This document shows positions 34,840 through 45,544 of a stretch of 64,000 nucleotides of DNA, in pieces. Each line of letters begins with the position of its first letter. The first letter of the stretch is position 1. The stretch covers positions 2,170,001-2,234,000 of the forward strand of contig JARKIF010000004.1 in assembly GCA_029378245.1 (NCBI GenBank), given 5' to 3'. The stretch is from Roridomyces roridus (Eukaryota; Basidiomycota; Agaricomycetes; Agaricales; Mycenaceae). Under the pieces are notes generated by a model. It made no database searches. It saw only the letters and a program-made list of their open reading frames with translations, and had not been told where the DNA came from. The position numbers and the translations under genes were made by a program.

Positions 34840-35820
34840 TGAAGCAAGTGCTTTGTTTGTTTTTCCTGTCAAAGTTAACGTGTATAATATGCCTACTCAC
34901 TTCAGACGGAAGGTCCCTCTAGAAAACTTACGCTCGCTCGTTACCTCCATGGCTTCCCTTGCATCACTCAGATATTCGCGTTGCAGGCAAGTTGTAGGTT
35001 GGATTAACGTCACCCCTGAGCAACCCTTTGACGCAGAGTACAACAGAGCTTCTGTCTAACGACTGGTTCACCTTCGTTCGATTCGGGGCCAGGTCACTTT
35101 GCGTTGTGCTCAGTTGGAGAATTTTTATGCTCCCAGAACCGCGTCGCAAGGACGAGATCCTCACCGCGATTTGCACAACTTTCCCTCATTCAAATTATCT
35201 CGGGTAGTGTTCAACTCGTCAACCGCCTTTTTGCCTCCACCTGTTTTTCGTTGACAGTCTTGCTTCAGTTCGAAAACCATCCGTTTCTACCGACCGCCGC
35301 TGCTGACGGACGAGTAGGTGCACAATTCTGGCTGAAGTCGACTCCGGTTTGAGTATGAGGATGATAGCAGGTTGAATGGACAACCCTCGGACTTGCTCGA
35401 CGAAGCTCATGCTTGCCCCGAGCAAGGCTAGCTCATCCCGTTCGACTCGGATTCTCGGACATGAGGGAAAGAAGTAGTGACTTTCTTCTCTGGTGGCCAA
35501 TTCAAAGACGGGACGATTTCTCAACTGACAACGTTCCAAGGTTGACGAAGTTCAACTTCAGCTCACACTTCACACCGGATCGCCTCCATCAATTGCAACT
35601 CCACGCTTGGATAGTCCGGCATTTCGTCTCATTCGACTCGCGGCGTGGTCCTAGGTCTTGATTCACGAGGGATTTTTTTATGCGCTGTTCGGTGCAGTTC
35701 TGCCTACGCGCATACGATAGCCTGCCAGATGTGCATCTCTCTCCCGGGCCTGCCCCGTCCTGTATTCAACCCGCAAACATTCAACGATGCAACGACCTTA
35801 TGTCGAAACCCGAGGGTAAT

Positions 35821-35862
35821 AGCAAGACCTATCGGTACGCGGCGCACATCCACATGAAATGA
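35821..35862 (+). ncRNA. tRNA-like unit d, truncated
   Basis: Begins like the other units (GACCTAT, then GTACGCGGCGCAC and ATCCAC) but loses its 3' part where a 'ccagctgg' family repeat begins near 35870. A broken copy. Confidence 0.4.
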
Positions 35863-35869
35863 TCCATGA

Positions 35870-36075
35870 CTGACCGACACTGGACAGGTATCACACCCAA
35901 TGTTATTCCAGGTGGATTCCAGCTGAGGTCGATGTCTGATCCACATGAGATGCCCAGCCGAACACGACATATAGTCCAGCTGGCGTCCAGACTTTCCGTC
36001 GAATGGACTCCAGCTGGATCCAGGTTGAGCTGGAACCAGCTGGATACCCCGATGGCAGCCAGGTAGATCCTCAGC
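35870..36075. repeat. 'Ccagctgg' family repeat, copy 3
   Basis: Repeats of 'ggattccagctg', 'gtccagctggcgtcc', 'ctccagctggatcc' and 'accagctggatacc'. It lies directly against the truncated tRNA-like unit, so it probably inserted there. Related to stretches near 11950, 13860 and 37715. Confidence 0.45.
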
Positions 36076-37710
36076 TTGAGTACGACTCGGGATGCACATT
36101 ATCATGGCTTTTCAATATATTCTATATTCATCTTACTCAGGACACTCGAGAAGATGATTTAAGTAATGTATCAAACGAAGCAACTGGAATAATACAATCA
36201 TACAATGCCGAGTACACCTACACCTACACGGAAGAGCGGGGATCAAACACAGACGCCTCGGGTTCAAGGGCTGGGACGGGGGAGCAGGTAATGATTGGAC
36301 CACTTGAAGACCTTGATGGATTGAAGCGCGCCCGGAATATTTGGTACTTGAGTAGTACATTGAGAGTCTTGGAGTCTTCGAAGCGGGTTTTGAAAGTTGG
36401 ATTTCTTGGGGAGGTAAAAGGCTGATCTTGAGAACTTGAAGCAGTGGCTTGAAGAGGGTGTCTTGAACTCGGACCAATTCAGAAATTGAGGCCTTGAGAA
36501 CTTGAAGGTTGACTCGGAGGCGTGATCATCTTCAAGTTGGAAGTACCAGACTTGTAAGGATGGATATGACATTTATTATCGTTCTTTATTCGAAGTTCTC
36601 AAACGAAGTTTTGTGCTCAACTGTCAAGTGCCAGCTTTCAAGTTTCCCAGGACAGCCGAAGTGATCCGCCGCCCAAACTGTGATCTCATGGCACCCGCGC
36701 CGGTCCCGCTCTGCGGCATACGTGGTCCCTGCTTGGAAAGGTGTCTGAATGTCTGATGCTGTAGACCTTGACCGGGGGGATTGGGCTGTAAATGTAAAGG
36801 AGGGTTTCAACAAAGACGGGCTAGGTAGGCGCGAGCTCAACCTCGAGTGGACGGCACGGATGACTGCGCGAGGAAGATTCCTCCACATTCGGGCGCTGGC
36901 ACCTAACATCTATCGGGGTTAGTTGTCGCTGGGCCTGCTGAGCGGGAACCAGGGCGCCGCCTTTGCCAATGCCGTACACTGTGGCATACGTGCCAGAGAA
37001 GAAGGGCGCATCAAAAGTTGGGATCGGCAAGTGGCTGCGGCCATCATCACCATATCAAAAGTGAAGAGTTGGAAGTTGGACCCAGAAGTTGGACAGCTGA
37101 CCTACAATTTGCCCGGAACCGGTAGCTTGACAGTTGATTCGGCCCTCAAAACACGAGGTTAGCAGTTGATTCACCACAAAATATGCGCTGTTCACGGTTC
37201 GTTCAGCTCGGAATCCACGCTTCTCGCAGCGCAAGTGATAATAAACGCCGAAGAAAACACTCATAGATGGAAAGGGGGGAGGGGGAAGATGGTGGCAGGA
37301 GAGGAAGAGGGAATAAGCAGCCTGAGACCACCGGGGGTTTATAAGCGATTCCAGAACAATGGCGGTTAAGAACAATGTAGTTGATGGGACGCGCAGATTG
37401 ATTGGACATGTCGTAATCGAAACGAACAATGAGGACGTTCAACTTCCTGACGTTGTCAGCCGGGCGTGTCGGCAAATTAACTTGGACCTGTCAGGACTTC
37501 GCGTTGTATTCCGATTTGGTGTAACAGGTGTTGGTGGCAGCCATCCACTTGCTTTCGACTCGGAGTTGAAAATATGCATACATACACCTTCGTCCGAGCC
37601 TGCTGGAATCATCAGCCTCTGAGATCAGAAGTCCAAGCTTCGTTGACATTTTACCAGTGAAGCCTGCGGACACCCGGAAATATCATACATTCCTCCTGGC
37701 TTCCACCGAA
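36076..37710. other. No gene recognised
   Basis: AT/GC-mixed sequence with several short frames on both strands, including one at 36586-36909 (-) with an Arg/Ser-rich start. None has a recognisable domain or a consistent exon chain. A GC-tract-rich purine stretch occurs near 37270-37320. Confidence 0.35.
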
Positions 37711-37880
37711 AAGTGTCGACCGGACATCAGCTGGGGACTACCTGGACTCCAGGTGATTTGTTCAGCCGAACAACCATCTGAATCCCAGGTAGGCACAGCC
37801 TGGTACCCAGTTCGACTATCCAGCTGGGTCCGGCTGGAACATTCAGCTGGAACAGGCATGGCAACCATTTGGGGGTGTCG
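37711..37880. repeat. 'Ccagctgg' family repeat, copy 4
   Basis: Contains 'catcagctgggg', 'ctggactccaggtg', 'atccagctgggtcc' and 'cattcagctgg'. Immediately after it comes the 3' end of a tRNA-like unit ('gttcgactcgagggtaggtcat'), again suggesting insertion into one of those units. Confidence 0.4.
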
Positions 37881-38981
37881 TTCGACTCGAGGGTAGGTCA
37901 TACTCGTGCAAAATCTACTTAGGTTTTAAACATGGTCGGTGCAGTTCTGCCGGTATGATCATGCAAAACGCGAGAGTACCAGGAAGACTGCCGGTGCGCG
38001 GCACACATCCACTTGAAATACTCGCAGATGACCTGAATGGTGTCAGCGGCAGCTGCCAGGACCTCGTTCGACACGAGGGCTCAGGGTGGGTCATATGCAT
38101 GACTTTGGACTGGTTCACCTCCGTTCGATCCGGGACCAGGTCTCTTTGCCTTTGTCCTCGCGCGGAGAATTTTTATGCTCAGGGATATTTGCGCTGCAAA
38201 CCAAGCCGATCAAACCCGCCGCTACGAGGAAATCCGCACCGCGATTTGAACACCTTTCCCTCATTCAAATTATCTCGGGTGGTGTTCAACCGGTTTTTGA
38301 ACCAGCTACGGCAACTGCCTTTTTGCATCCAACTCTTTAAATTCGTCGAGAGTCTTGCTTCAGTTCGAAACCATCCGTTTCTGCCGACCGACGCTGCTGA
38401 CGGACAAGTAGGTGCACAATTCTGGCAGAAGTCGACTCCGGTCTGAGCATGACGATGATCCCAGGTTGAGTGTACAACCCTATCACTTCCTCGGCAAATC
38501 AAAGCCCATGCTTGCAGCGAGCATCAATGTTCGAACCGTTCGACTCGGGTTCCCGGTCATAAGGCAAGGCAGAAGTGATTTTTTCTTCTCTGGTGGCAAG
38601 TTCAAAGACGAATTCAAAGACGGGACGATTTCCTAACTCAGAACTGACAATGTTCCAAGGACCAAGGTTGACGAAGTTCAACTTCAGCTCGCACTGTTGC
38701 CGAGGTATGTGTACCATTTCACAACAGATCGCGTCCCTCAACCCACCGTGCAACTCCACGCTTGGGTAGCCCGGCATTTGGCTTCATTCGACTCGCGGCG
38801 TGGTCCTAAGTCTTGAATTACGAGGAAATTTTTATGCGCTGCTCGGTGCAGTTCTGCCTACGCTCATACGATAGCCTGCCAGATGTGCATCTCTCCCGGG
38901 CCTGCCCTGTCCTCTATTCAATCCGGAAACATTCAACGATGCAATACCTTCCTCTTTTGTCCAAACCCAAGGGTAACACAA

Positions 38982-39072
38982 GGCCTACCGGTGCGCGGCG
39001 CACATCCACTTGAAAGATGACCATGATCCAAACCGTCAGTGGAAGGACCTCGTTCGACCTAAGGGTAGGCCA
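38982..39072 (+). ncRNA. tRNA-like unit e
   Basis: GGCCTAC / GTAGGCC, GTGC / GCAC and TCCAC / GTGGA pair perfectly. The T arm is weaker on its 3' side (CCTCG against TAAGG). After TCCAC it reads TTGAAA, so the putative anticodon differs from units a-c (GAA instead of CAA). Length and layout are otherwise the same. Confidence 0.5.
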
Positions 39073-39075
39073 TAA

Positions 39076-40861
39076 ACGGTGTCTATGACTCCTTTAGGAC
39101 GAAAACTTGCGCCCGTACGCGCTGCAACATCCTCAGGTGAACGGCAAGGATCGATGGCTAATCCGCGCCTGTTAGGTACTCGTGCAAGTTGCAGTTGCAG
39201 AGGGGAAATAGGCTGTAATTTTTGCTTCAACGCTCGATGTTGTGTTGTCGGACGGAGAGGGGCACTGTAGATTCGGAGATTCGGACTGTGGTGTATACTT
39301 GTGCATGCGTGGGCCGTTGACAGCCCGGGCCAAAGAGAAAAAAAAACCGAGGTCGCAATGGAAGTCGTTGGGCAAAGGCAATTGAGAAAGCCATACCGAT
39401 CACGACTGCGCATTCGGGAGGAAATCAACGCAGTGGGCGTGGCCTCGAGGACATTCGACGAGCGAATATGGAGAACCGGTGCATCAGAGGACTGTCGGCG
39501 CGGCAGCAGCAGGGATTCGTCGGGTTGAGCTCAAGTTTGGGCAAGACGAAAGCTGGGATCACCGGAGCGATACGATGTCTTATATCAGACAGTGGAACGG
39601 TGCCCGTGGGGAACCACCGAAAGTGCGTGAGCAGACGACTTGGGCTTGTAGTCGGGCGCTGAGAGCACGGGACGAGTTCATCGCCAAGCGGGAGCGACGA
39701 CAGGACGTTCTAAGGCGGCGAGTTGGCGAATTCCTTCCGGCCACTTTGGGGTCAGTCCGAGTCAAAGGATGATTGGAGAGCAGGGATAACTGTCCTACCA
39801 GCAGAAGAATCGGACCGTGCGCATTCCTTGTCAAGGAGTTCAGAACAGTTTTGATCCCGATGCGAAGTCGTACTAAACAGTGTCGGCGAGCATGTCGGAA
39901 GAATCCACGTGGCGGCCAGCCTTGCAGTCAACGGTTTCGCATTCGTCTCTATCGCTCTATAGTTTATGCAGTCTTCACCGTTCCCTCGGCACCAGCACGC
40001 AAGTCGGCGAGCAGATCTCTAAGGCGTTGCCGCAGCTTCTTGACGAGCTCGTCGTCATCCGCGTCCGGAGGAGGCTATAGAACGGATGATAAGAGCTCAT
40101 GGAGCTTGGGGAGAAGATAAAGATACCATCTGGTCGAGGAGATACTACGAGAACGGAATCAGGGATCGAAAGAGAAGAGAGAATGGGATGCCACCTCTGC
40201 CTCATCGATTGTCTGTCAATGGGGCTCAGCGGGGTATCAGATGGCGGGATAGATGGGCACGCACCAGAATGAGAGGTCCGCTTTCATCCATTTCAGATGC
40301 GGCAGGCTGGATTGCAGATCGCAGACTCACCGATTCATGGTGGCTGCGGACAAGGAGTGGAGTCATCATCTGATCCGGATCATGATCACGTGAAATGTTT
40401 TCCCGCGGTTCAACAGCATTCCATGAGATTTTGCTTCCACTCTCCATCATGTGCTCTCCAATAGAGACTTCAAGTCTAAGCGCGGGCCTGATGGCGCCGC
40501 GAGGACTCAGAGAATGGATATACTTATCGCGTGCATGTTGTGTTGCTTGAACCCTGGAAGGCTCGTTGTGAGCATCAAATCCATGCCCACTGGCACCGAG
40601 GCGTCTGCCTGGCCATAAAACCCATCCTCTCAGGTGGTTCTTGGGCGATTTTTAAGACACTTATTATCCGAGTACATAGCATTTGACATTCAGGGTCGTC
40701 AAAACTGAAGCGGGACTCGGACACCGGTACCAATTGCAATTAACGCCCACAGTTGAACGCCGGGAAGGATCTCTGAAAGCTTCAACGTAACGGATAAGTA
40801 CAACGCACCACTCGGAGGGGAATCATAGCATCTAATTATATGGTATCAAACTCCACTTCAA
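39076..40861. other. Open frames without recognised function
   Basis: Between 39301 and 40373 several + strand frames follow one another in different phases and read as charged, fairly ordinary protein (for example KVREQTTWACSRALRARDEF and ALPQLLDELVVIRVRRRL). They may be exons of one gene or a decayed gene, but no splice chain could be made convincing and I recognise no domain. 40374-40861 holds nothing evident. Confidence 0.3.
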
Positions 40862-41984
40862 TCACTCACTCGCAGACTCCCAACCTTCCGTGGCCTCCCT
40901 CTTCTCCTTCTTATCCATTCCCTGAGCGATACACCACACCGCCCAGGACCCGTAACCCTGTGTCAACATGAGTGCAGTGAGGGTCAGCACGAACAGGACG
41001 CTGAACGCTACGTCGAGCTGCAGTTCGTGGTTGGGAGAGAGCTTGAGGCCCCACCAGATGAAGAGGTAGATCGAGATGCCGAATTTGAATATCCTGGGGA
41101 TGGGTCATATAATGGGAGGGAGAGATAGGAAAAGACGGCCTCACAGCGACTGCACGGCGGAGAAGTAGAGCCACCATCGTATCGTTTGTTTAGAGCAGCA
41201 TCGGAGGCGGTCTGTATGGCAGACATCCCAGTTCAAAATCGAGCTGCGGGGGATGGCGGACAAGACGTACAAATTATCAAGGCAACAAAGATGGGCTGTT
41301 CTGTACTTGCGTGAAATATCCACAGCAGGCCTAGAGTTGCGAGTGCGGGGTGGAGCGTCCGTTGGAGGACACAAACGATGAGTATTATTGCGAATAAGGT
41401 CTGGAGAGTGGTTGAACTTGGGTACGGAGGGCCCGGGAGGACCAGGCGACGCACACAAAAGTGGTGAATTAAAATCGGTGTCCGCAGACTTGGGCGGTAG
41501 GTCATTTCGAAGATATTTGACATTCGTCCTCAGCTAATGGAAGTTTGAGAAGCCAAGGCCACGCACATAACCCCGAGATGATCAGTGCCGCCACCCTCAC
41601 CAAATCAAACCGGTCCACTGTATACTTCTCCGCCATTATTGGGCTCGCGGCGAGTTGCAGGGCAAGTGCGGTCGTCGTCCAGAATACATTCAACACATCT
41701 GAGGGCCCGGATTATCAGCAATGATGGTGGGGCGAAAAGCTGGGCACGAACAACCAACCGTATTCCTCCTCTGCTCAAATGAAAGCTCCGTAAAGCTCCC
41801 GCGAGCAATCTTGCGCAGCGAAAACTCTGCCACTTTGGCGGAGATGTAGAGGAAGAGGAAGTAGAGGACGGCCGGGACAGGGTACTGTGTGCCGTCAGAC
41901 CTCATGTTGGCATGGGAACAGAGAGAGAGAGAGACGCACAAACGCCACAGTCGTTGGCGTGATAATCTTATTCTGGTTGCTCAT
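40862..41984 (-). pseudogene. TLC-like multi-pass membrane protein, lost splice acceptor
   Basis: Starts MSNQNKIITPTTVAF (ATG 41982-41984) and ends at TGA 40862-40864. Exons code hydrophobic helices and the phrases YRPSLRTPILIHHF, TLHPALATLGLLWIFHAS, IYLFIWWGLKLS and TQGYGSWAVW, nearly identical in order to the neighbour at 43104-44225. The His-His pair in a helix is reminiscent of TLC (TRAM/LAG1/CLN8) proteins, so the family name is tentative. At the intron before the IFEM exon the neighbour has a CAG acceptor, whereas here the bases are CAA. The other AGs nearby lead to early stops, so normal splicing seems lost. This copy is probably a pseudogene, or uses an unusual acceptor. Confidence 0.6.
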
Positions 41985-43103
41985 GTTCACGGGCGGGACG
42001 AGGTAGAGGGGGAAGACGTGTAGGGAGTGGCAGATTTGCCAGCGTGCGCTGTAAAATGTCATGAAGGGCGTAATATATGGCATAGGGCAAAGCGGCCTCG
42101 TGTCAGATGGAAACCCTGTACCCGGCCAACCACTCCAAGCCTACCAAGCGCCCGGGCGTCTATGCGCACGCTTTGTTTTTTTTCCTAAGCGCACCTCCGC
42201 CGTACGTCAACCGTCAGTGCTAGACGTGACACTGTTGCCAGCCCTTGTTTTAAATTGCACTGACTTTTGAATTTTTTGCCGGTGTATAGAAAGTGTCAGC
42301 AGAGGGCCGGAGGCTCGAACCCCCCGATCCGATGAATTGCTTATCGTCACGGGCTGTATTGCATTCAGGTCCAGGGTTCCAGTGTTGTCTGATATTGTCG
42401 GCGACTCCAGCATGGCGCAAGCCTACACGTACAGCACGCGAGGTTTGTTCGATTTCATTTGAGTCAGCAGGGAGCTACTGCATGCACCCACGATAGCGGG
42501 TGTATTTAAATATCGGAATTGGCATCATTGAAACGAGGACTCGGCGACCTACATGAACGGCCAGGCGTTATTCCGACATTGCTCTTGTTCTGACATCCCA
42601 CCGCCCCACTCGAGCGCTGAGAGTCAAGTTCATAATTCCTTCACAGCTGCAGGCCTAGACTCGAGACCAGTCTGTCTATGAGATGTCTGATCGACACCTC
42701 ATAGACAGACCAACTGCAGGCCAGGATCTCCACGGGATTGGAAGCAAATTGGAAGGCCGTGGAGATCGCGGAATCGTGGTTGGCTGGTCGAGGCCGTCAT
42801 ATGCCGAGAACATTCGCACGGTTGAATTGATCGCATCAGTGGGCGAAGAACTTCTCGCACGCTGCCCGCACGAGTAGATATCGAGTCCAAAGAGAATGCA
42901 GTCACCGCCAATATATTATCAGTGAGAACACCCGCGGCACGCTGCTAACTCAGGTGTGTAAAGCCAAGCCTTGAAGGGAAACGCGCGTGGAGTGCCACAA
43001 TGAAGAAACTTGGTATTTTGAATCGCAGTGAAGGGCATATCTCAACGAGATGAGAAGATAACAACCAGGCAGTCACTGAGGGGCGAAGGTCGAACACTGT
43101 TAA
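41985..43103. other. Spacer with a strong hairpin
   Basis: No gene recognised between the two TLC-like genes. The notable feature is the hairpin at 42670-42710 (listed separately). Confidence 0.4.
42670..42710. repeat. 18-bp hairpin, 5-base loop
   Basis: GTCTGTCTATGAGATGTC and GACACCTCATAGACAGAC pair over 18 positions with one mismatch around the loop TGATC. There is no T-run and no gene directly beside it. It could be a palindromic remnant of a transposon end or a structured RNA. Confidence 0.6.
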
Positions 43104-44225
43104 CTACTTACTCGACTCCCAGCCACCAGCATCACCCTTTCCCTTCCTATCCATCCTCTGTGCAATTCTCCACGCAGCCCAGGACCCATATCCCTGTGTC
43201 CCCATGAGAGCGCTGAGAGCCAGCACGAAGAGGACGCTGAACGCTACGTCCAGTTGTTGTTCATTATTGTGAGATAGCTTGAGGCCCCACCAGATGAAGA
43301 GGTAGATTGACACGCCGAATTTGATGATTCTTCACCTTCCGGTCAGATGTGTAGCGCGAGAAAGGCACCGGAGCTCACAGTGACTGCACGGCGGAAAAGT
43401 ACAGTACACATTGGGTCGTGCGTTTCGAGCAGCATTGGAGGCGGTCTGTAAACATGGTTGGCATAATTATTTGGCATTTGAATGGAAGGACTATGGCAGC
43501 GTACATATGATCAACCCAACGAAGAGTGGTTGCTCCGTACTCGCATGGAATAGCCACAGCAGAGCCAGTGTGGCCAGTGCCGGGTGGAGGGTCTGTTGGA
43601 GGACACAGGCGACGAGAATTATCGCGAACAATGTCTGTTGGTCAAGTGAAGTTGCACTCGTGTGGGTGGAGGGACGGAATTGCAACACACGCAAAAATGA
43701 TGAATTAACTGCGACGTCCGCATGCTCGGGCGGTAGATCATTTCGAAGATGTCTGGAGTCCATGTCAGTTACATGGAACTTAGCAGAAGCGACGGAGACA
43801 CACATAGCCCAGAGATAATGAGCCCCGCCACCCCCACAAGACCGAACCGTTCCTCCGTATACTTCTCCGCCATTATTGGACTCGCGGTGAGCTGCAGGGC
43901 GAATGCGGTCGTCGTCCAGAATACATTCAGTATATCTGACAAGTATCAGCAAGAAAATTCGGGTTTATCAAGTCCTGCCGGACGTAAAACCAACAGTATT
44001 CCTCTTATGCTCGAATGGGAGTGCTGTGAACCTTTCACGAGCGATCTTGCTGAGAAGTAGCTCTGCTAGCTTGGCAGAAATGTAGAGGAAGGCGAAGTAC
44101 AGGACTGCGGGGACGGGGTACTGCGTAACCAACGACAAGTCAACATGGAGGATACCAACAAGAGGCGAAAGTACAAATGTCACCGTTGTTGACGTGACAC
44201 ATTTATTCTGGGACTCGCTGATCAT
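43104..44225 (-). CDS. TLC-like multi-pass membrane protein
   Basis: ATG 44223-44225 (MISESQNKCVTSTTVTF) to TAG 43104-43106. The exons can be joined in phase: YPVPAVLYFAFLYISAKLAE, ILNVFWTTTAFALQL, YIFEMIYRPSMRTSQLIHHFC, TLFAIILVACVLQQ, YRLQCCSKRTTQCVLYFSAV and IIKFGVSIYLFIWWGLKLSH. Introns are about 50-60 nt, GT-AG. About six hydrophobic helices are visible. The R-x-S-x-R-T and His-His features resemble the TLC domain of ceramide-synthase-like proteins, but I cannot confirm it. It is a tandem duplicate of the gene at 40862-41984, same strand. Unlike that copy, its splice sites are intact. Substrate unknown. Confidence 0.7.
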
Positions 44226-44702
44226 GCTTGCAGGATGAGGTGTGGGACGCAAAGTGGCGAATTTGCGAGTACACGGTGGCAATATATAGTATTGGGGGAA
44301 TGCCGGATAGTACTCGGTGCCGTGAGCCCGTGGCCAGTCATGGCAATTCGGAACTTGGATACTTAGAAGTACTAGATAGTGCCGTTCAAAGTACTACAGT
44401 CCTCGGCTTCTCCTTATTTCCATCCTCCGCTTTGAGCTTTTTGGTAAATCGGAGGAAGTGTTGAGGTGGAGCCGGAGAAGACGCTCAAACGAGCTTCACG
44501 CCCCCTGACCCAAATCCTTCAGGCTTTCCGTCTTGACAATCAGAATAGACCAATTTGGATGGACGCAACTTGAAGTTTATTCAACTGGATGCTAGAGACG
44601 GCCAACCTGGCTGGTCGAATCCCGGCAAGCCATTCATTTCGATCATTTGCACTTGTGTCGACCATCCGACCTTGTTTCCCACGGTTGAACAATAGGAACA
44701 AC
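44226..44702. other. Upstream region, no gene seen
   Basis: 5' flank of the TLC-like gene and non-coding DNA. Confidence 0.4.
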
Positions 44703-45203
44703 TTAGATCTCGGCCTCGACCCAGGTCAGAGTACCAATCCTGGTAGTAGTAATCAGCGCACAGTCTAGTGTCAAACGAGGCCAGATGCTCACGAGTGGGT
44801 TGATTGGGGTCAAATTGAGGTACTTCGTAGCTTCATGACTAATACCCCAGCACGTCGAAATCGGTCCAAGTCTTGCCGACCCGCCCGCGAAGGCAAGTAT
44901 TCGATTTACCAGTGCCGAAAAGATGTCTCTTGCATCAACGTGTACAGCTAGGAGCAATACTTGGCGTCCATTCAATCCTGGACCTCAGCGGGTCCTAACC
45001 AGACTAACGTGGTTCGATTCCAAAGCTAGTCTATAGAGCTCATCCGATTGTCGCCAGCCATTTTTGTACCTGGAAGACATCTCGTTCTCGGAGCGTATTT
45101 CGCTTCTATCCAACGGCTTCAAATTTATAGTAATATATCCATCCAAGAGTTCGGACCAGACGACCAGAGTCTCCTCTCCATACAACTTTAGTGAATTCAA
45201 CAA
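44703..45203 (-). pseudogene. Unrecognised ORF with one in-frame stop
   Basis: A minus-strand frame starts MLNSLKLYGEETLVVWSE near 45203, meets TGA near 44988, then stays open as NGRQVLLLAVHVDARDIFS to 44703. Composition is protein-like and AT-richer than neighbours. It could be a decayed gene, or the stop could lie in a short intron. Function unknown. Confidence 0.3.
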
Positions 45204-45252
45204 CGCAGGAAGGCAGCATGGAATCGATGCCTCAGAGAAGTTGGACTGCCAA

Positions 45253-45356
45253 GACCTGTGTGCGGGGGCAGCACATCCACGAACAATGAGTCAGGGTCTT
45301 CAGTCTCCTTACTTAGTATCTCCAGTGCATGCACCGGTTCGACTCCGGGCAGGTAC
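45253..45356 (+). ncRNA. tRNA-like unit f, partial
   Basis: GACCTGT followed by GTGC...GCAC and ATCCAC, then a T arm CCGG-TTCGACT-CCGG and CAGGTAC. The acceptor arm pairs partly and the middle arm poorly. A T7 run follows at about 45373. Same conserved 'gcacatccacgaa' as the unit at 52781. Confidence 0.4.
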
Positions 45357-45458
45357 ATAACGGACTTGAGTGTTTTTTTCTTGGCGTGAACCACGAAATC
45401 ATCAAGTTTCCAACGGCAGGTCCGGGTTGAACGTGGCGATCCCAACCCGGTAAGTAAA

Positions 45459-45544
45459 GACCTGCATGCAGCGTGGGCTGCGCATCCACGTGTAATGGCA
45501 CTGCCAACCCCACACTCGGTTCGGTTCGAATCCGACGCAGGTTC
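45459..45544 (+). ncRNA. tRNA-like unit g
   Basis: GACCTGC / GCAGGTT pairs at 6 of 7 positions. GCAGC / GCTGC is a D-type arm with loop GTGG. TCGG / CCGA encloses TTCGAAT. 'Atccacg' is present. T5 follows near 45568. Confidence 0.4.

Larger units (their letters stand above)
33780..39075 (+). repeat. Array of tRNA-like units, second cluster
   Basis: About fourteen + strand B-box-like motifs occur near 33821, 34044, 34290, 34533, 34819, 35073, 35439, 35631, 37880, 38063, 38122, 38538, 38786 and 39051. Several subtypes alternate. One has GCGCGGCGCACATCCAC upstream and CGAGGGTAGGTCA at the end. A second ends in 'attcgactcgcggcgtggt'. A third ends in 'cgattcggggccaggtc', and a fourth in 'gttcgactcggg/att'. 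Most are followed by a T-run and then 'atgc/atgg'. The segment 35.06-35.86 kb is duplicated in order at 38.10-38.98 kb. A 'ccagctgg' element interrupts it near 35.87-36.07 and again at 37.71-37.87. I see no protein gene inside. Confidence 0.6.

Noticed and set aside
36586..37042. A mitochondrial-targeted protein on the minus strand (MLGASARMWRNLPRAVIR start)
   Set aside because: Overlapping frames in all phases are open here and none continues into a recognisable domain.
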